In this document: in pieces, positions 35,373 to 43,355 of the stretch | Position numbering within the stretch: the first letter of the stretch is position 1 | Layout: the number at the start of each line of letters is the position of its first letter | Source of the DNA: a virus | Direction: 5' to 3' (one strand) | Length of the DNA stretch: 64,000 bases | Virus record (IMG/VR): IMGVR_UViG_3300042892_001725 | Location: 26,999-90,998 of that record | Program-made: the position numbers and the translations under genes | The notes under the pieces: model-generated | Database searches by the model: none | What the model saw: only the letters and a program-made list of their open reading frames with translations | Told to the model about the DNA's origin: nothing

Positions 35373-36507
35373 TACAACGACCTACTAACCCGTAACCTGT
35401 TTTAATTGTTCCGGTTCCAATAGGTGAATATACTTTGATTTTTTTATCATTATTTGGTGAATCAAATTGAACTGTGGTTCCCGCATTCGATAATTTATAA
35501 ATAACAAACTCTGTTCGCCCTTTTTTAATCATACCCGCCATAGCTTTTAACCCCGGTTCTATCTCACTACCCATTTTTTGATAACTACGTGAATTGGGGT
35601 CATTCAATAATTGTTTAACCAAATCAGCATAATCTGTAACTGTTATCGTTAATATTTCACTACCTGAAACCGCAACCGGGTTAGTTTGACTTACCAAAGT
35701 TAAAAGATAAACATATAGTGGAGTATATTTCCAATCCGGGTATTTACTAACGTCACCCGTAATATACCCTGTGTCCGTTTCTATTTTACCCTGACTATCC
35801 ATAATAACCAATCTATCCGGAATCTGTCCCGGAGTAAATGTAACTTCCCCTTTACCTTCTAAAATCTCATCAGTTGTTACATAATCTAAATTAGGGTCCC
35901 CTTGACCAGCTTCAACATCTAAAACAAAATTACACTTTGAACCACTACCTGTGATAGTAAAGTTTACAAATTGCTCACCACTATATAATTTAATCTTATC
36001 AGGATTTTTATTATCACCTTTAGTCTTATCATATGGTGTTTTACCTAAAGATACTTGACTAACATCTGTAGGAACTTTAATAGTTAAAACACCATTTTTA
36101 ATTAAATCTTGAAATACTTCTTCAAAATACCCTTTCACAGAATTAGCTCTCGCCAATGCTAAACTACCCTTTTCTTCAAATCCTTTTGGATTCGTAACAT
36201 TAGATTCCCCTGCAGTAATAGTTATAACAAAATTTTTACCACCATCATCCTTGATAAATTTATCAATTTGAGGTTTTAATGAAATTATTTTTGACTTAAC
36301 ATTTGGAGAATCAACCTGACCATAAGCAAATTTATCACCAACATTTTGAACCGGAAAAGTAGTGTTAGTCGATTTTGATGTAGTTGTCGAATGATATTGG
36401 GGTTGAACAACCTGTTCTAACGTTAAATATTGTCGTTTTGTTGCACTCTCGTGAAGATTTAATATTCTACTTCTTTCCTCACTCGATATCTCAAATAAAT
36501 TGTTCAT
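35365..36507 (-). CDS. OmpA-like domain protein, probable structural
   Basis: A 380-residue protein. The N-terminal helix (LFEISSEERSRILNLHESAT) is a recurring phage motif containing a possible prohead-protease site (LHE-S). Residues about 75-190 resemble an OmpA/MotB-type fold: PQIDKFIKDDGGKNFVITIT, then GSLALARANSVKGYFEEVF and LYSGEQFVNFTITG. OmpA-like domains bind peptidoglycan. The C-terminal half is beta-rich and unrecognised. No signal peptide is present, so it is more likely virion-borne than envelope-exported. It lies downstream of the HNH gene in the minus-strand head region with a late-type box 13 nt before its ATG. Confidence 0.55.
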   Translation of the reverse strand: MNNLFEISSEERSRILNLHESATKRQYLTLEQVVQPQYHSTTTSKSTNTTFPVQNVGDKFAYGQVDSPNVKSKIISLKPQIDKFIKDDGGKNFVITITAGESNVTNPKGFEEKGSLALARANSVKGYFEEVFQDLIKNGVLTIKVPTDVSQVSLGKTPYDKTKGDNKNPDKIKLYSGEQFVNFTITGSGSKCNFVLDVEAGQGDPNLDYVTTDEILEGKGEVTFTPGQIPDRLVIMDSQGKIETDTGYITGDVSKYPDWKYTPLYVYLLTLVSQTNPVAVSGSEILTITVTDYADLVKQLLNDPNSRSYQKMGSEIEPGLKAMAGMIKKGRTEFVIYKLSNAGTTVQFDSPNNDKKIKVYSPIGTGTIKTGYGLVGRCIN

Positions 36508-36520
36508 ATTTTTCTTTTTA

Positions 36521-36528
36521 TATAAATA
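36521..36528 (-). promoter_or_regulatory. TATTTAT late-promoter-like box
   Basis: TATTTATA on the minus strand, 13 nt before the ATG at 36507. Confidence 0.5.
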
Positions 36529-36537
36529 CCTCAGTAT

Positions 36538-37218
36538 TTAAAAAACTTTATTTGATTTACGAATATTCTCCTCACCCCACATTGGTTGAAGGTTATCCAA
36601 ACACCAACATCTCATAAATTCCTCGTCACCCATCTCTTGTATATCAAAAGATGTAATTGGTAGTTTATGGTCCACGTGCCAAATTCCATAGTTATCCCAC
36701 GTCATATCATCCTTAAATTGTTTTTCTAAATGATTAATCAATTCCTCCGGACTATATTGTAGAACATCAAAGTAATGTCCATATTTGTCTACATTACTTT
36801 CTTTTAATACTGTCCATATTGCAGTTCTGAAATTGGTGATTAGTTTATAGAGGGGGTCAGTATCTTTACGATGTTTTTCATACTTACGTTTATATTCTCT
36901 ATGTTTATCAATATTTTTTTCTCTCCATTTTTGATGGTAATCATTTAGACGGTCTCTATTATCTTTTTGCCAATCAGAAAAATATTGTAATCGTTTTTCT
37001 CTATTTTTAAGATAATGTCGTTTATCTGATTCAGATTTCCCACCCTTATATTTTCTACCGGAGATACCGACAATAGCACCATTTTCTTTTAATGTTCGTA
37101 ACACAACTTGTTTGTTAATATTTAATTTTTCAGATATAGATGGAGAGCCTAACATCTCATCATTATATAATCTCAAAATTTCATCAACAACTGATTTTTC
37201 TAATAGTATTTTCTTCAT
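36538..37218 (-). CDS. HNH homing endonuclease-like protein
   Basis: A 226-residue protein. The N-terminus looks like a helix-turn-helix (GSPSISEKLNINKQVVLRTL), and a long Lys/Arg/Glu-rich linker follows. The C-terminus is an HNH nuclease: YGIWHVDHKLPITSF, then CLDNLQPMWGEENIRKSNK. Free-standing HNH enzymes cut DNA lacking them and spread by repair. In T4-like phages they often sit next to capsid and replication genes, and here the enzyme lies directly downstream of the major capsid gene, behind its terminator. A TATATTTG element suggests its own promoter. Confidence 0.82.
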   Translation of the reverse strand: MKKILLEKSVVDEILRLYNDEMLGSPSISEKLNINKQVVLRTLKENGAIVGISGRKYKGGKSESDKRHYLKNREKRLQYFSDWQKDNRDRLNDYHQKWREKNIDKHREYKRKYEKHRKDTDPLYKLITNFRTAIWTVLKESNVDKYGHYFDVLQYSPEELINHLEKQFKDDMTWDNYGIWHVDHKLPITSFDIQEMGDEEFMRCWCLDNLQPMWGEENIRKSNKVF

Positions 37219-37222
37219 ATAT

Positions 37223-37230
37223 TATAAATA
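37223..37230 (-). promoter_or_regulatory. TATTTAT late-promoter-like box
   Basis: TATTTATA on the minus strand, 4 nt before the ATG at 37218. Confidence 0.4.
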
Positions 37231-37252
37231 CAACCATAAACTTGATTGTTTA

Positions 37253-37260
37253 CAAATATA
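37253..37260 (-). promoter_or_regulatory. Host-type -7 element before HNH gene
   Basis: TATATTTG on the minus strand, 34 nt before the ATG at 37218. There is no TTG at the expected -33 position. Confidence 0.35.
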
Positions 37261-37263
37261 CAT

Positions 37264-37291
37264 AAAAAAAAGGGACATATAGTCCCTTTTT
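37264..37291 (-). terminator. Terminator of the major capsid gene
   Basis: On the minus strand AAAGGGAC and GTCCCTTT arms enclose the loop TATAT and are followed by a T-run. It lies 23 bp after the capsid stop. Confidence 0.88.
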
Positions 37292-37313
37292 GTTAAATAT
37301 TTTAAGATTTTGA

Positions 37314-39185
37314 TTATCTCAATTCTCTTAAATCGAATGTTCTAACACCATCTACAGTAATTCTGCCGTAAAATCTATTATTCACCATCTTTTTCGCGTA
37401 ACGAGTCATTATACCTTTAATCGGTGTAAAGTTGAATGGGTTGTACATTGTAGGTGTTAATTGTAATGGTACATACGGAGCGTAGATGTATCCTGTATCA
37501 AGTAACGATGTTCCTTTGTGTCCAATTAACACTTGGTTAGCTGGGAAGTAAGGGTCACGATATACTTGGTAACGTCCTGCTAATGTTCCAACTCTTTCAA
37601 TACCCATATTATATTGGTCTTGTTCAGGTGAAGCATTAGATACGTGGAAGTATTCTAAGTCATCCATAATCGCTGAAACCTCAGAAGATACTACAATCCA
37701 GTTAGCTCCACCTCTTAAAGTAGATTTGTGGATTTGTGCTGACAATTGGTTAATTGCAGTAATCAAAGTTTGGTTCCAATCTTTTTGTGTATAGTTTGTT
37801 GTTGAAGAGATTCTTCTCCAACCATTGTAATCCCAACGTAAGTTCCATGCCGCACCTTTACGTAAATCTCTTAAGATTTCACGGTCGATTTCAGCCGCAA
37901 CTTGTTCAGATAATAAAGCTGTTAATTCAGCCTCAGCATCGATGTTGTGGAAAGCTGCAACGTCTTGAGCTAACTCAGGAGACCATTGTGCTCTTAATTT
38001 TCTTTCTGTAACAGATACAGTAACTGAATCTAATTCGAAAGAAACCTCACCGATTTTATCTTCAAATTCCATATCAGCGTAACGTCTGTAAACAGCAGTA
38101 AACCCAGTTGATGGTAATACTCCGATAGTTGTTCCTGTATAACCGTCTAATGTGTCACCACAAGAAGGACAAGTTGGACAAGATAAATCAACTTCTAAGT
38201 AGATGATTCCTGCAGGAGAACAAGTATCATTGTAAGTACCGTTATTACCTGTAGTTGCAAATGATGTAGTTCCTCTTCCGTTTAATCCTGAAACGATACC
38301 TTCACCATATTGTTGAGTAACAACTCTAAACAATAATGAGTTTATTCCGGTAGACCCACTTACAACACTACAAGGTGATGTTGTTGAAGTCCATGCAGTT
38401 GTAGAATCACTGTAGATTCTTAAATCAGATAAGAAAGTTTCAGTATCAACTTCATTACCGTCTGGTCCGATTAATTTACCTGTACCAGCAGTTGTGAATC
38501 CTGATAATGCTACGATTACTTTTCTAATGTTTTTTCCATTGAATTGGTTAGCTAATGCAGTTGCGTCAGCAACAACTAAACTACCATTTGACCAAACCAT
38601 AACTGTTGTTGGTTTAGTAACTGCCGACCATTGTCCTTTAGAGTAGTCAAACAATCCTGGAGGGTCTAATTGACCTTCGTTTCCTTCATAGAATAAATCA
38701 TAAAGATTTTTCTTGAATGCGTTTGCTCCTGTGTAACCAGCTCCTGATTGACCATCAGCCGCAGTTTGTCCATCAGCCGCACCAATTGGTCCGTAGTGAG
38801 TACCACCACCTAATTGAGTTCCTAAGATAGTTTCTTGACCTGATTGGTAACCTTGAATTTTAGGTACGAAGAAGAACAATTTACCGATTGGTAAGTTCAT
38901 AGCTTGTACTGATACGATTTCATTCGCAAGTAATTTAGAGAATACTCTTCTTACGATAGGGAATACAACCGTTTCGAATGAACCGTTTGAACCTTCACCT
39001 GTAGCTTCGTTTATTAAGAAAGACGCTTGGTTCTCATATAACTGAGCTACGTTTTCTCTCATGTGTCCTTTAAGACCTTCTAGGAATCCTAATTTATCCC
39101 ATTTGTTGATTGTGTCTTCTTTGATAACTTTAAGGTGTTTTAACCCGATGTTACCAACTAATCCTGATTCTAATAATGCTCCCAT
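37314..39185 (-). CDS. Major capsid protein, T4 gp23-like
   Basis: A 623-residue protein that forms the hexameric lattice of the head. Segments matching gp23-type capsid proteins are FPIVRRVFSKLLANEIVSVQ, QAMNLPIGKLFFFVPKIQG, FEDKIGEVSFELDSVTVSV and KLRAQWSPELAQDVAAFHN. The C-terminus (YAPYVPLQLTPTMYNPFNFT, GIMTRYAKKM) also fits. The prohead protease site is at FLINE-ATGEG, cutting after Glu60, close to T4's Glu65. A middle insertion near residues 150-350 contains a Cys motif (CPTCPSCG). Codon choice looks more GC-rich and regular than in neighbouring genes, as expected for very high expression. It has its own terminator. Confidence 0.92.
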   Translation of the reverse strand: MGALLESGLVGNIGLKHLKVIKEDTINKWDKLGFLEGLKGHMRENVAQLYENQASFLINEATGEGSNGSFETVVFPIVRRVFSKLLANEIVSVQAMNLPIGKLFFFVPKIQGYQSGQETILGTQLGGGTHYGPIGAADGQTAADGQSGAGYTGANAFKKNLYDLFYEGNEGQLDPPGLFDYSKGQWSAVTKPTTVMVWSNGSLVVADATALANQFNGKNIRKVIVALSGFTTAGTGKLIGPDGNEVDTETFLSDLRIYSDSTTAWTSTTSPCSVVSGSTGINSLLFRVVTQQYGEGIVSGLNGRGTTSFATTGNNGTYNDTCSPAGIIYLEVDLSCPTCPSCGDTLDGYTGTTIGVLPSTGFTAVYRRYADMEFEDKIGEVSFELDSVTVSVTERKLRAQWSPELAQDVAAFHNIDAEAELTALLSEQVAAEIDREILRDLRKGAAWNLRWDYNGWRRISSTTNYTQKDWNQTLITAINQLSAQIHKSTLRGGANWIVVSSEVSAIMDDLEYFHVSNASPEQDQYNMGIERVGTLAGRYQVYRDPYFPANQVLIGHKGTSLLDTGYIYAPYVPLQLTPTMYNPFNFTPIKGIMTRYAKKMVNNRFYGRITVDGVRTFDLRELR

Positions 39186-39217
39186 TTTTTTTGGTTTTTA
39201 TTAATTTTAATTTATTT

Positions 39218-40729
39218 TTATTTTATTTTTGCCATTAAATCTTTCATTCTTAAGAACTGTGGATTCTCATATGTTTTTGATTCAAGTAAGTTAACCGCTC
39301 CTGTAGAAGGTGATTTTGCGATTGTTCTTTCAATTGACTCGTTCATAGTTTGAGTTTTAGTTCCTGAGGATAATTCATTTTTAACGACCTGATATAGATT
39401 TTTAGATTCTTTGATAGTTTCAACACCATCAAATCTTCTTAAAATGTTAATTTTTTCTTGTTTTGATGTTGAATGTTCAGTGAACAAACGTGTAGCGTAA
39501 GCCAAGTTTGAATTGAAGATTGCAACCTCGTTTAATTTACTTCTGAAAACATTAAGTGCTTTTCTGTATTCTTCGTTTTTTTCTCTAAGAACTTGTAACT
39601 CTGAATTAGTGTTACTTTCTTTGATAGCAGTATTAAAACTTGAATGAGCTCTTGGTTTTGGTAAACCACCTTTTCTAAAGTTAGACCCTGAACCTAAAGT
39701 TCTTACAGCCTCTTTTGTCTCTTCTTTTTTACCTTCAACTTTTTTAACCATTGGTTTTCTAGTTGAACCTTCTTTTGTTTCAGTTTTCTTAACAACTTTG
39801 TTTGTTCCTAATTTAGTTCCTGAATTTTCACCTTCTTTATACTCGAATTTCGCTTTACCTGTTCCTACAGATTTTGGAGCCTCTTTCATTTTAGTTTTAA
39901 ATCCTGTTCCTTGATTAGGTGATTTGTTAAATTTAAATTTTGATTGATTACCCATCCCAACACCTTTTGGTTTGATAGACATTTTAGCTTCAGTAATAGA
40001 TTCATCATCCATTTCTTCTTCACCTAATTCTTCTTCGTCTTCTTCATCCATTTCGATTTCATAAACGATTTCTTCATCGTCCATATCATCAGATTCGTCA
40101 AACTCTTCAAAATCAAATTCCACTTCGTCTTCGTCTTCATCATCAGAACCGAACATTCTCTCAACGATTGATTCAATAGATTCGTCACCCATCTCATCTT
40201 CTTCAAGTTCTTCGTCCCATTCTTCAGACATTTCAAATTCTTCTTCTTCACTTTCACCAACAATCATATACTCTTTACCGGTTTCCTCATCTTTAAGGTG
40301 AGTGTTTCCTTTGTCGTCTTTTGTTACGACAATGTTGTCATCCGGACCCATAAGTTGAAATACTCTAAGTACTTCTTCATCGTCTGCGTCAGTTAAGTCA
40401 ATAGTGTCTTCCTCGTCGTCCATATCTTCTTCGTCACCAAAGTCCATATCTTCTTCGTCATCAGTATCATCAGTATCCATTTCATCACCTTCTTCATCTG
40501 AATCATCACCCATATCAATATCGGCAATATCATCAGAACCCATAGGTTCATCCACTTCAACGTCATCAGGGTTAATCTCGTCTTGTTCAGTTAGAGATTC
40601 TTTTACTAGGTCTTTGATTTCTTGTTTCATTGTAGAAGCAAGTATTCCTTTTGCATTTTCAGCTACCGCTTCTTCCAAGTTTTTCATTTGGATGATAGCC
40701 TCTTCAACTAAAGATTTTTCTTTTGCCAT
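39218..40729 (-). CDS. Prohead scaffold / core protein, gp22-like (acidic)
   Basis: A 503-residue protein just upstream of the capsid gene, where T4 encodes the gp22 scaffold. Residues about 50-240 are extraordinarily acidic (DDEEDMDFGDEEDMDDEED). Residues about 245-370 are basic and Gly/Ser/Thr-rich. The C-terminal 130 residues are helical (LQVLREKNEEYRKALNVFRS), like the coiled-coil core of scaffold proteins. Several (I/L)xE motifs, such as NLLESK, could be cut by the prohead protease during maturation. Assignment is by position, charge and helix content; sequence similarity to T4 gp22 is not obvious by eye. Confidence 0.7.
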   Translation of the reverse strand: MAKEKSLVEEAIIQMKNLEEAVAENAKGILASTMKQEIKDLVKESLTEQDEINPDDVEVDEPMGSDDIADIDMGDDSDEEGDEMDTDDTDDEEDMDFGDEEDMDDEEDTIDLTDADDEEVLRVFQLMGPDDNIVVTKDDKGNTHLKDEETGKEYMIVGESEEEEFEMSEEWDEELEEDEMGDESIESIVERMFGSDDEDEDEVEFDFEEFDESDDMDDEEIVYEIEMDEEDEEELGEEEMDDESITEAKMSIKPKGVGMGNQSKFKFNKSPNQGTGFKTKMKEAPKSVGTGKAKFEYKEGENSGTKLGTNKVVKKTETKEGSTRKPMVKKVEGKKEETKEAVRTLGSGSNFRKGGLPKPRAHSSFNTAIKESNTNSELQVLREKNEEYRKALNVFRSKLNEVAIFNSNLAYATRLFTEHSTSKQEKINILRRFDGVETIKESKNLYQVVKNELSSGTKTQTMNESIERTIAKSPSTGAVNLLESKTYENPQFLRMKDLMAKIK

Positions 40730-40752
40730 TTCGTTTTGTTGTTATTTTAATA

Positions 40753-40760
40753 TATAAATA
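40753..40760 (-). promoter_or_regulatory. TATTTAT late-promoter-like box
   Basis: TATTTATA on the minus strand, 23 nt before the ATG of the scaffold gene. With the capsid gene lacking its own box, it probably drives both. Confidence 0.5.
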
Positions 40761-40818
40761 TCTCCTAATTCAAAAAAAGTTTAAAATTTACTTAAATTGA
40801 GTTAGGTTTTTATACATT

Positions 40819-40826
40819 GATAAATA
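40819..40826 (-). promoter_or_regulatory. Second TATTTAT box before scaffold gene
   Basis: TATTTATC on the minus strand, 89 nt before the scaffold ATG and just downstream of the terminator at 40848-40875. A tandem late promoter for the most highly expressed unit is possible. Confidence 0.4.
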
Positions 40827-40847
40827 TCTCCAAAAAATAAAAAGCAT

Positions 40848-40875
40848 AAAAAAAGAGGACTATATGTCCTCTTTT
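40848..40875 (-). terminator. Rho-independent terminator
   Basis: AAAAGAGGAC and GTCCTCTTTT arms with a 5-nt loop and an A/T tail on the minus strand. It closes the protease/DUF4494-like unit before the scaffold promoter. Confidence 0.85.
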
Positions 40876-40896
40876 ACTTAATAATTAAAAATTTAA

Positions 40897-41106
40897 CTAC
40901 TCAATTACTTCATCAATTTTACTTTCTACAATAGCGGTAATTCTCCACTCCATTGTATAATGTTCAAAAACTTTGGTAACTTTCGCCTCAACATCAGTAG
41001 GGTTGTAACCACTTACTAATTTTTCTTCTCTTAATTTTTTAATCTTACCTGATGCCTCATCAACTGAGTCCAAGGTAACTTTTGCGATAAAATACTTTTC
41101 TTCCAT
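40897..41106 (-). CDS. DUF4494-like small protein
   Basis: A 69-residue protein. The pattern YFIAKVTLDSVDEASGKIKK then EEKLVSGYNPTDVEAKVTKV resembles DUF4494, a small Bacteroidota and phage family of unknown function. It sits between the prohead protease and the scaffold, where T4 encodes small prohead core proteins (gp67, gp68), so an assembly role is possible. The family match is tentative. Confidence 0.55.
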   Translation of the reverse strand: MEEKYFIAKVTLDSVDEASGKIKKLREEKLVSGYNPTDVEAKVTKVFEHYTMEWRITAIVESKIDEVIE

Positions 41107-41120
41107 TTTGTTTTTTTTTA

Positions 41121-41846
41121 TTAGTAACCCAAATAATCGTTTAATTTTTTCATTAAGTCAAGCGATTTATTTCCGGAATCACCAACGTGTCTCTCAACAC
41201 TCATTTTTTTCTCTTCTTCTAAGTTCTCATCGTATAGTTGTTTATCCTCTTTATTTAAGAATAGATACGCTCCCGGGGTTGATGGTGATGATACTAAATC
41301 AAAACAGATTAATTCAAAATCGTCTTGAACTTCATTTTGTTCACCAATCTTTTTAAGGGAACCTACACCTCTTGATGAGATACCTAATGTAACTCCTTGT
41401 CTTAGGTAGTTAGCTGCTAAGTCACCTTTGGTTGAACAAATACCACTTTCGTGATATCCCGGTGATGTAAGTAGTTTTATTTTACCCATTAGGACATTAC
41501 CTTCCCACCATACTTCGGTGATTGCGTGAGAAACTCTATCTAAATCGATTAAAGATGATTCCGGGTGATTTAACTCGGATAGGGCTGTTCCCTTTTTAAT
41601 CATTTTTTTATAATTCTCCGCCTCTCTTTTTAATATACGTTCAGGATATAATCTACCATTTCTATTAGGGGTATCATATTTTTGTAATACGGCATAAAAC
41701 TCAATTGGTTTAGTGTGGTCAAGAGTTTCGCTAGATTCTCTAATTAATGTTTCGTTACGATTATCATTTGGGTTAATATACCCAGCATCGTATTCAACTA
41801 ATATACCTTTCCCTGATTCACTTGGTTGTAATATTCTTAAATTCAT
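41121..41846 (-). CDS. Prohead core protease, gp21-like
   Basis: A 241-residue serine-type protease that cuts scaffold and capsid proteins at (I/L)xE sites during head maturation. Conserved elements are VLQKYDTPNRNGRLYP, ALSELNHPESSLIDLDRVSH (with the catalytic His), VLMGKIKLLTSPGY and VTLGISSRGVGSL (with the catalytic Ser). The C-terminal region (FDLVSSPSTPGAYL) also matches the family. It lies between the portal side and the scaffold/capsid genes, as in T4. Length is close to T4 gp21 (about 212). Confidence 0.9.
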   Translation of the reverse strand: MNLRILQPSESGKGILVEYDAGYINPNDNRNETLIRESSETLDHTKPIEFYAVLQKYDTPNRNGRLYPERILKREAENYKKMIKKGTALSELNHPESSLIDLDRVSHAITEVWWEGNVLMGKIKLLTSPGYHESGICSTKGDLAANYLRQGVTLGISSRGVGSLKKIGEQNEVQDDFELICFDLVSSPSTPGAYLFLNKEDKQLYDENLEEEKKMSVERHVGDSGNKSLDLMKKLNDYLGY

Positions 41847-41861
41847 TTTGAATGTTTTATT

Positions 41862-41869
41862 TATAAATA
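41862..41869 (-). promoter_or_regulatory. TATTTAT late-promoter-like box
   Basis: TATTTATA on the minus strand, part of the palindrome TATTTATAAATA, 15 nt before the protease ATG. Confidence 0.5.
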
Positions 41870-42340
41870 TTAAACATTCTCGGTTTGTAACAATTCTTCT
41901 GTGATTTTACTGTTTTTGGTTAGATAAAAGTTAAAATTTTCATTATCTAAAAAATTATCTTTAAAAATTTGTTTTGTTATTTGTTGTAATGATTCTTTTA
42001 TTTCGTTACATTTGAAATCCAAATCTTCTTGTATTAAATAAAAATTTATTTCAAGGTTCATAAACGATTTTTTGTTTAGATTGAGTCCGCTGGACCTTAA
42101 ATCTAAGTCTACAATAAATTTGTCGTTGAATATATCTTTGTTTATTGACTCGTAGATTGAGTGTTTAATACTCCTACTTAGGTTAAGAACTGTTCTTGTC
42201 CAATTATCACATTCGTATATTGGTTCAACCCAAGTTTGGATGTTTAAGTAAAGTGATTTAAGTTTGATTGAGTCTACCGTTCCATAAACAATCTTCGCTG
42301 TTTTGAACCCGTGTAGTAGAGAAGTTTTTCCCTTTTTCAT
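41870..42340 (-). CDS. Hypothetical head-module protein
   Basis: A 156-residue alpha/beta protein (IQTWVEPIYECDNWTRTVLN, FIVDLDLRSSGLNLNKKSF, FMNLEINFYLIQEDLDF) of unknown family. It lies upstream of the protease on the same strand and across from the bS21 gene. Strand content and position are compatible with a head-completion or neck protein; this is inference from position alone. Confidence 0.65.
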   Translation of the reverse strand: MKKGKTSLLHGFKTAKIVYGTVDSIKLKSLYLNIQTWVEPIYECDNWTRTVLNLSRSIKHSIYESINKDIFNDKFIVDLDLRSSGLNLNKKSFMNLEINFYLIQEDLDFKCNEIKESLQQITKQIFKDNFLDNENFNFYLTKNSKITEELLQTENV

Positions 42341-42412
42341 TAATTTTCATATTTTCCTGTTTATTTTTAAAAATAATAGGTGTTTTTATGGGTAATGTCA
42401 AAACTTTTTTGT

Positions 42413-42420
42413 AGGAGGGA
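42413..42420 (+). promoter_or_regulatory. Strong Shine-Dalgarno before bS21
   Basis: AGGAGGGA, 6 nt before an AUG at 42426 that is immediately stopped, and 14 nt before the bS21 AUG at 42435. Nearly all other genes in the window lack such a site. Confidence 0.75.
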
Positions 42421-42425
42421 GATAT

Positions 42426-42431
42426 ATGTAG
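42426..42431 (+). other. AUG-UAG minimal ORF in the bS21 leader
   Basis: ATG followed directly by TAG, in frame with the bS21 start nine bases downstream. It is better spaced from the Shine-Dalgarno than the real start. Confidence 0.6.
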
Positions 42432-42434
42432 TAT

Positions 42435-42629
42435 ATGCTAATAGTAAAATTAAATAATCACATTACGATTGAGAAAGCTCTAAAACTCTATAAAAGTAAA
42501 GTAATTAAAACCCGTCAAAGCTCTGAATTATCAAAACGAAAAGAATTTAAAAAACCATCAGTAATTAAACGTGATGGTCTTTCAAAAGCTAAGTATGTTC
42601 AGAAAAAATTTAAATCAGACGATAATTAA
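42435..42629 (+). CDS. rpsU: Ribosomal protein bS21
   Basis: A 64-residue bS21 homologue: IVKLNNHITIEKALKLYKSK, then SSELSKRKEFKKPSVIKRDG and KAKYVQKKFKSD. The length and the KPSVxxR and AxYVQK elements match the Bacteroidota form more than the proteobacterial one. bS21 binds the 30S platform next to the anti-Shine-Dalgarno; phage-encoded bS21 is thought to exchange with the host protein and alter initiation. The gene is alone on the plus strand within the minus-strand head cluster, and its end overlaps the next minus gene by 4 bp. The leader carries a strong Shine-Dalgarno. Confidence 0.9.
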   Translation: MLIVKLNNHITIEKALKLYKSKVIKTRQSSELSKRKEFKKPSVIKRDGLSKAKYVQKKFKSDDN

Positions 42630-43342
42630 AGATTTTCTTTAAGGTTTTTAAGTTTGAAGTACGTAAGTTTGTCGTATTTTTCAGAAATTACTTTTGAGAT
42701 AGTATCCTCAATTCTTATTTGCATTGTTGAATCAGTGCTAGCATTCTTCATTTCCGTTAGTTTCGTAACTACACCTTCTTTAAGTGTAACGTATTTTTCA
42801 TTCAATGTTGAATCATCTTCAGACAATAAAGACATTAATTCTTTTTTGTCAGATTCAGTTAAACCATCAATATAACTTTTAATAGTTTTGTTTGCAACAC
42901 TTACCATTGTTGTTAACGGTAAATCAATCCCTTCTGTTTTCACCACCGGTAATTTTCTAAGAGATTCTGACAGAATGTTTCTACATTTAATTTTAGATTC
43001 AATCGTTAATATATCTGAAGAAAACAACGTATCGATAGTCTCATATTGATTCTCTATCTGTTTATTACCAACCCAAGATTTTATTTTATTTAAATCAGAT
43101 TGCTTGATTTTATTGATTGTGTTCTCATACATTTTAATACTTTCGTTAATAAACTCTCTGGCGTAAGATTCACTTAATGCTTTTGGAGAATTTAATTCAT
43201 CGTATAAATAAAATAATTTACTTATGTTTTTGTTTTCTAAAACATATTTTTTGAAATTTTTTATTTCGTCTTTAAATGTGTCGTTAGCGTATGATTCTAA
43301 CAACACTCTTTCTATTTTTGTTTTTAATATACCGAAGTTCAT
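42626..43342 (-). CDS. Hypothetical helical head-module protein
   Basis: A 238-residue, almost fully helical protein (KIERVLLESYANDTFKDEIK, INESIKMYENTINKIKQSDL). The N-terminal VLLE-S element resembles a prohead protease site. Lying between portal and protease, it occupies the place of T4 prohead core proteins. A structural core or scaffold role is inferred. A late-type box lies 13 nt before its ATG. Confidence 0.65.
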   Translation of the reverse strand: MNFGILKTKIERVLLESYANDTFKDEIKNFKKYVLENKNISKLFYLYDELNSPKALSESYAREFINESIKMYENTINKIKQSDLNKIKSWVGNKQIENQYETIDTLFSSDILTIESKIKCRNILSESLRKLPVVKTEGIDLPLTTMVSVANKTIKSYIDGLTESDKKELMSLLSEDDSTLNEKYVTLKEGVVTKLTEMKNASTDSTMQIRIEDTISKVISEKYDKLTYFKLKNLKENL

Positions 43343-43355
43343 AAGTTTTTTTATT

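Noticed and set aside
42626-42629. Possible frameshift between the bS21 gene and its neighbour
   Set aside because: The two genes are convergent on opposite strands and simply share four bases at their stops.
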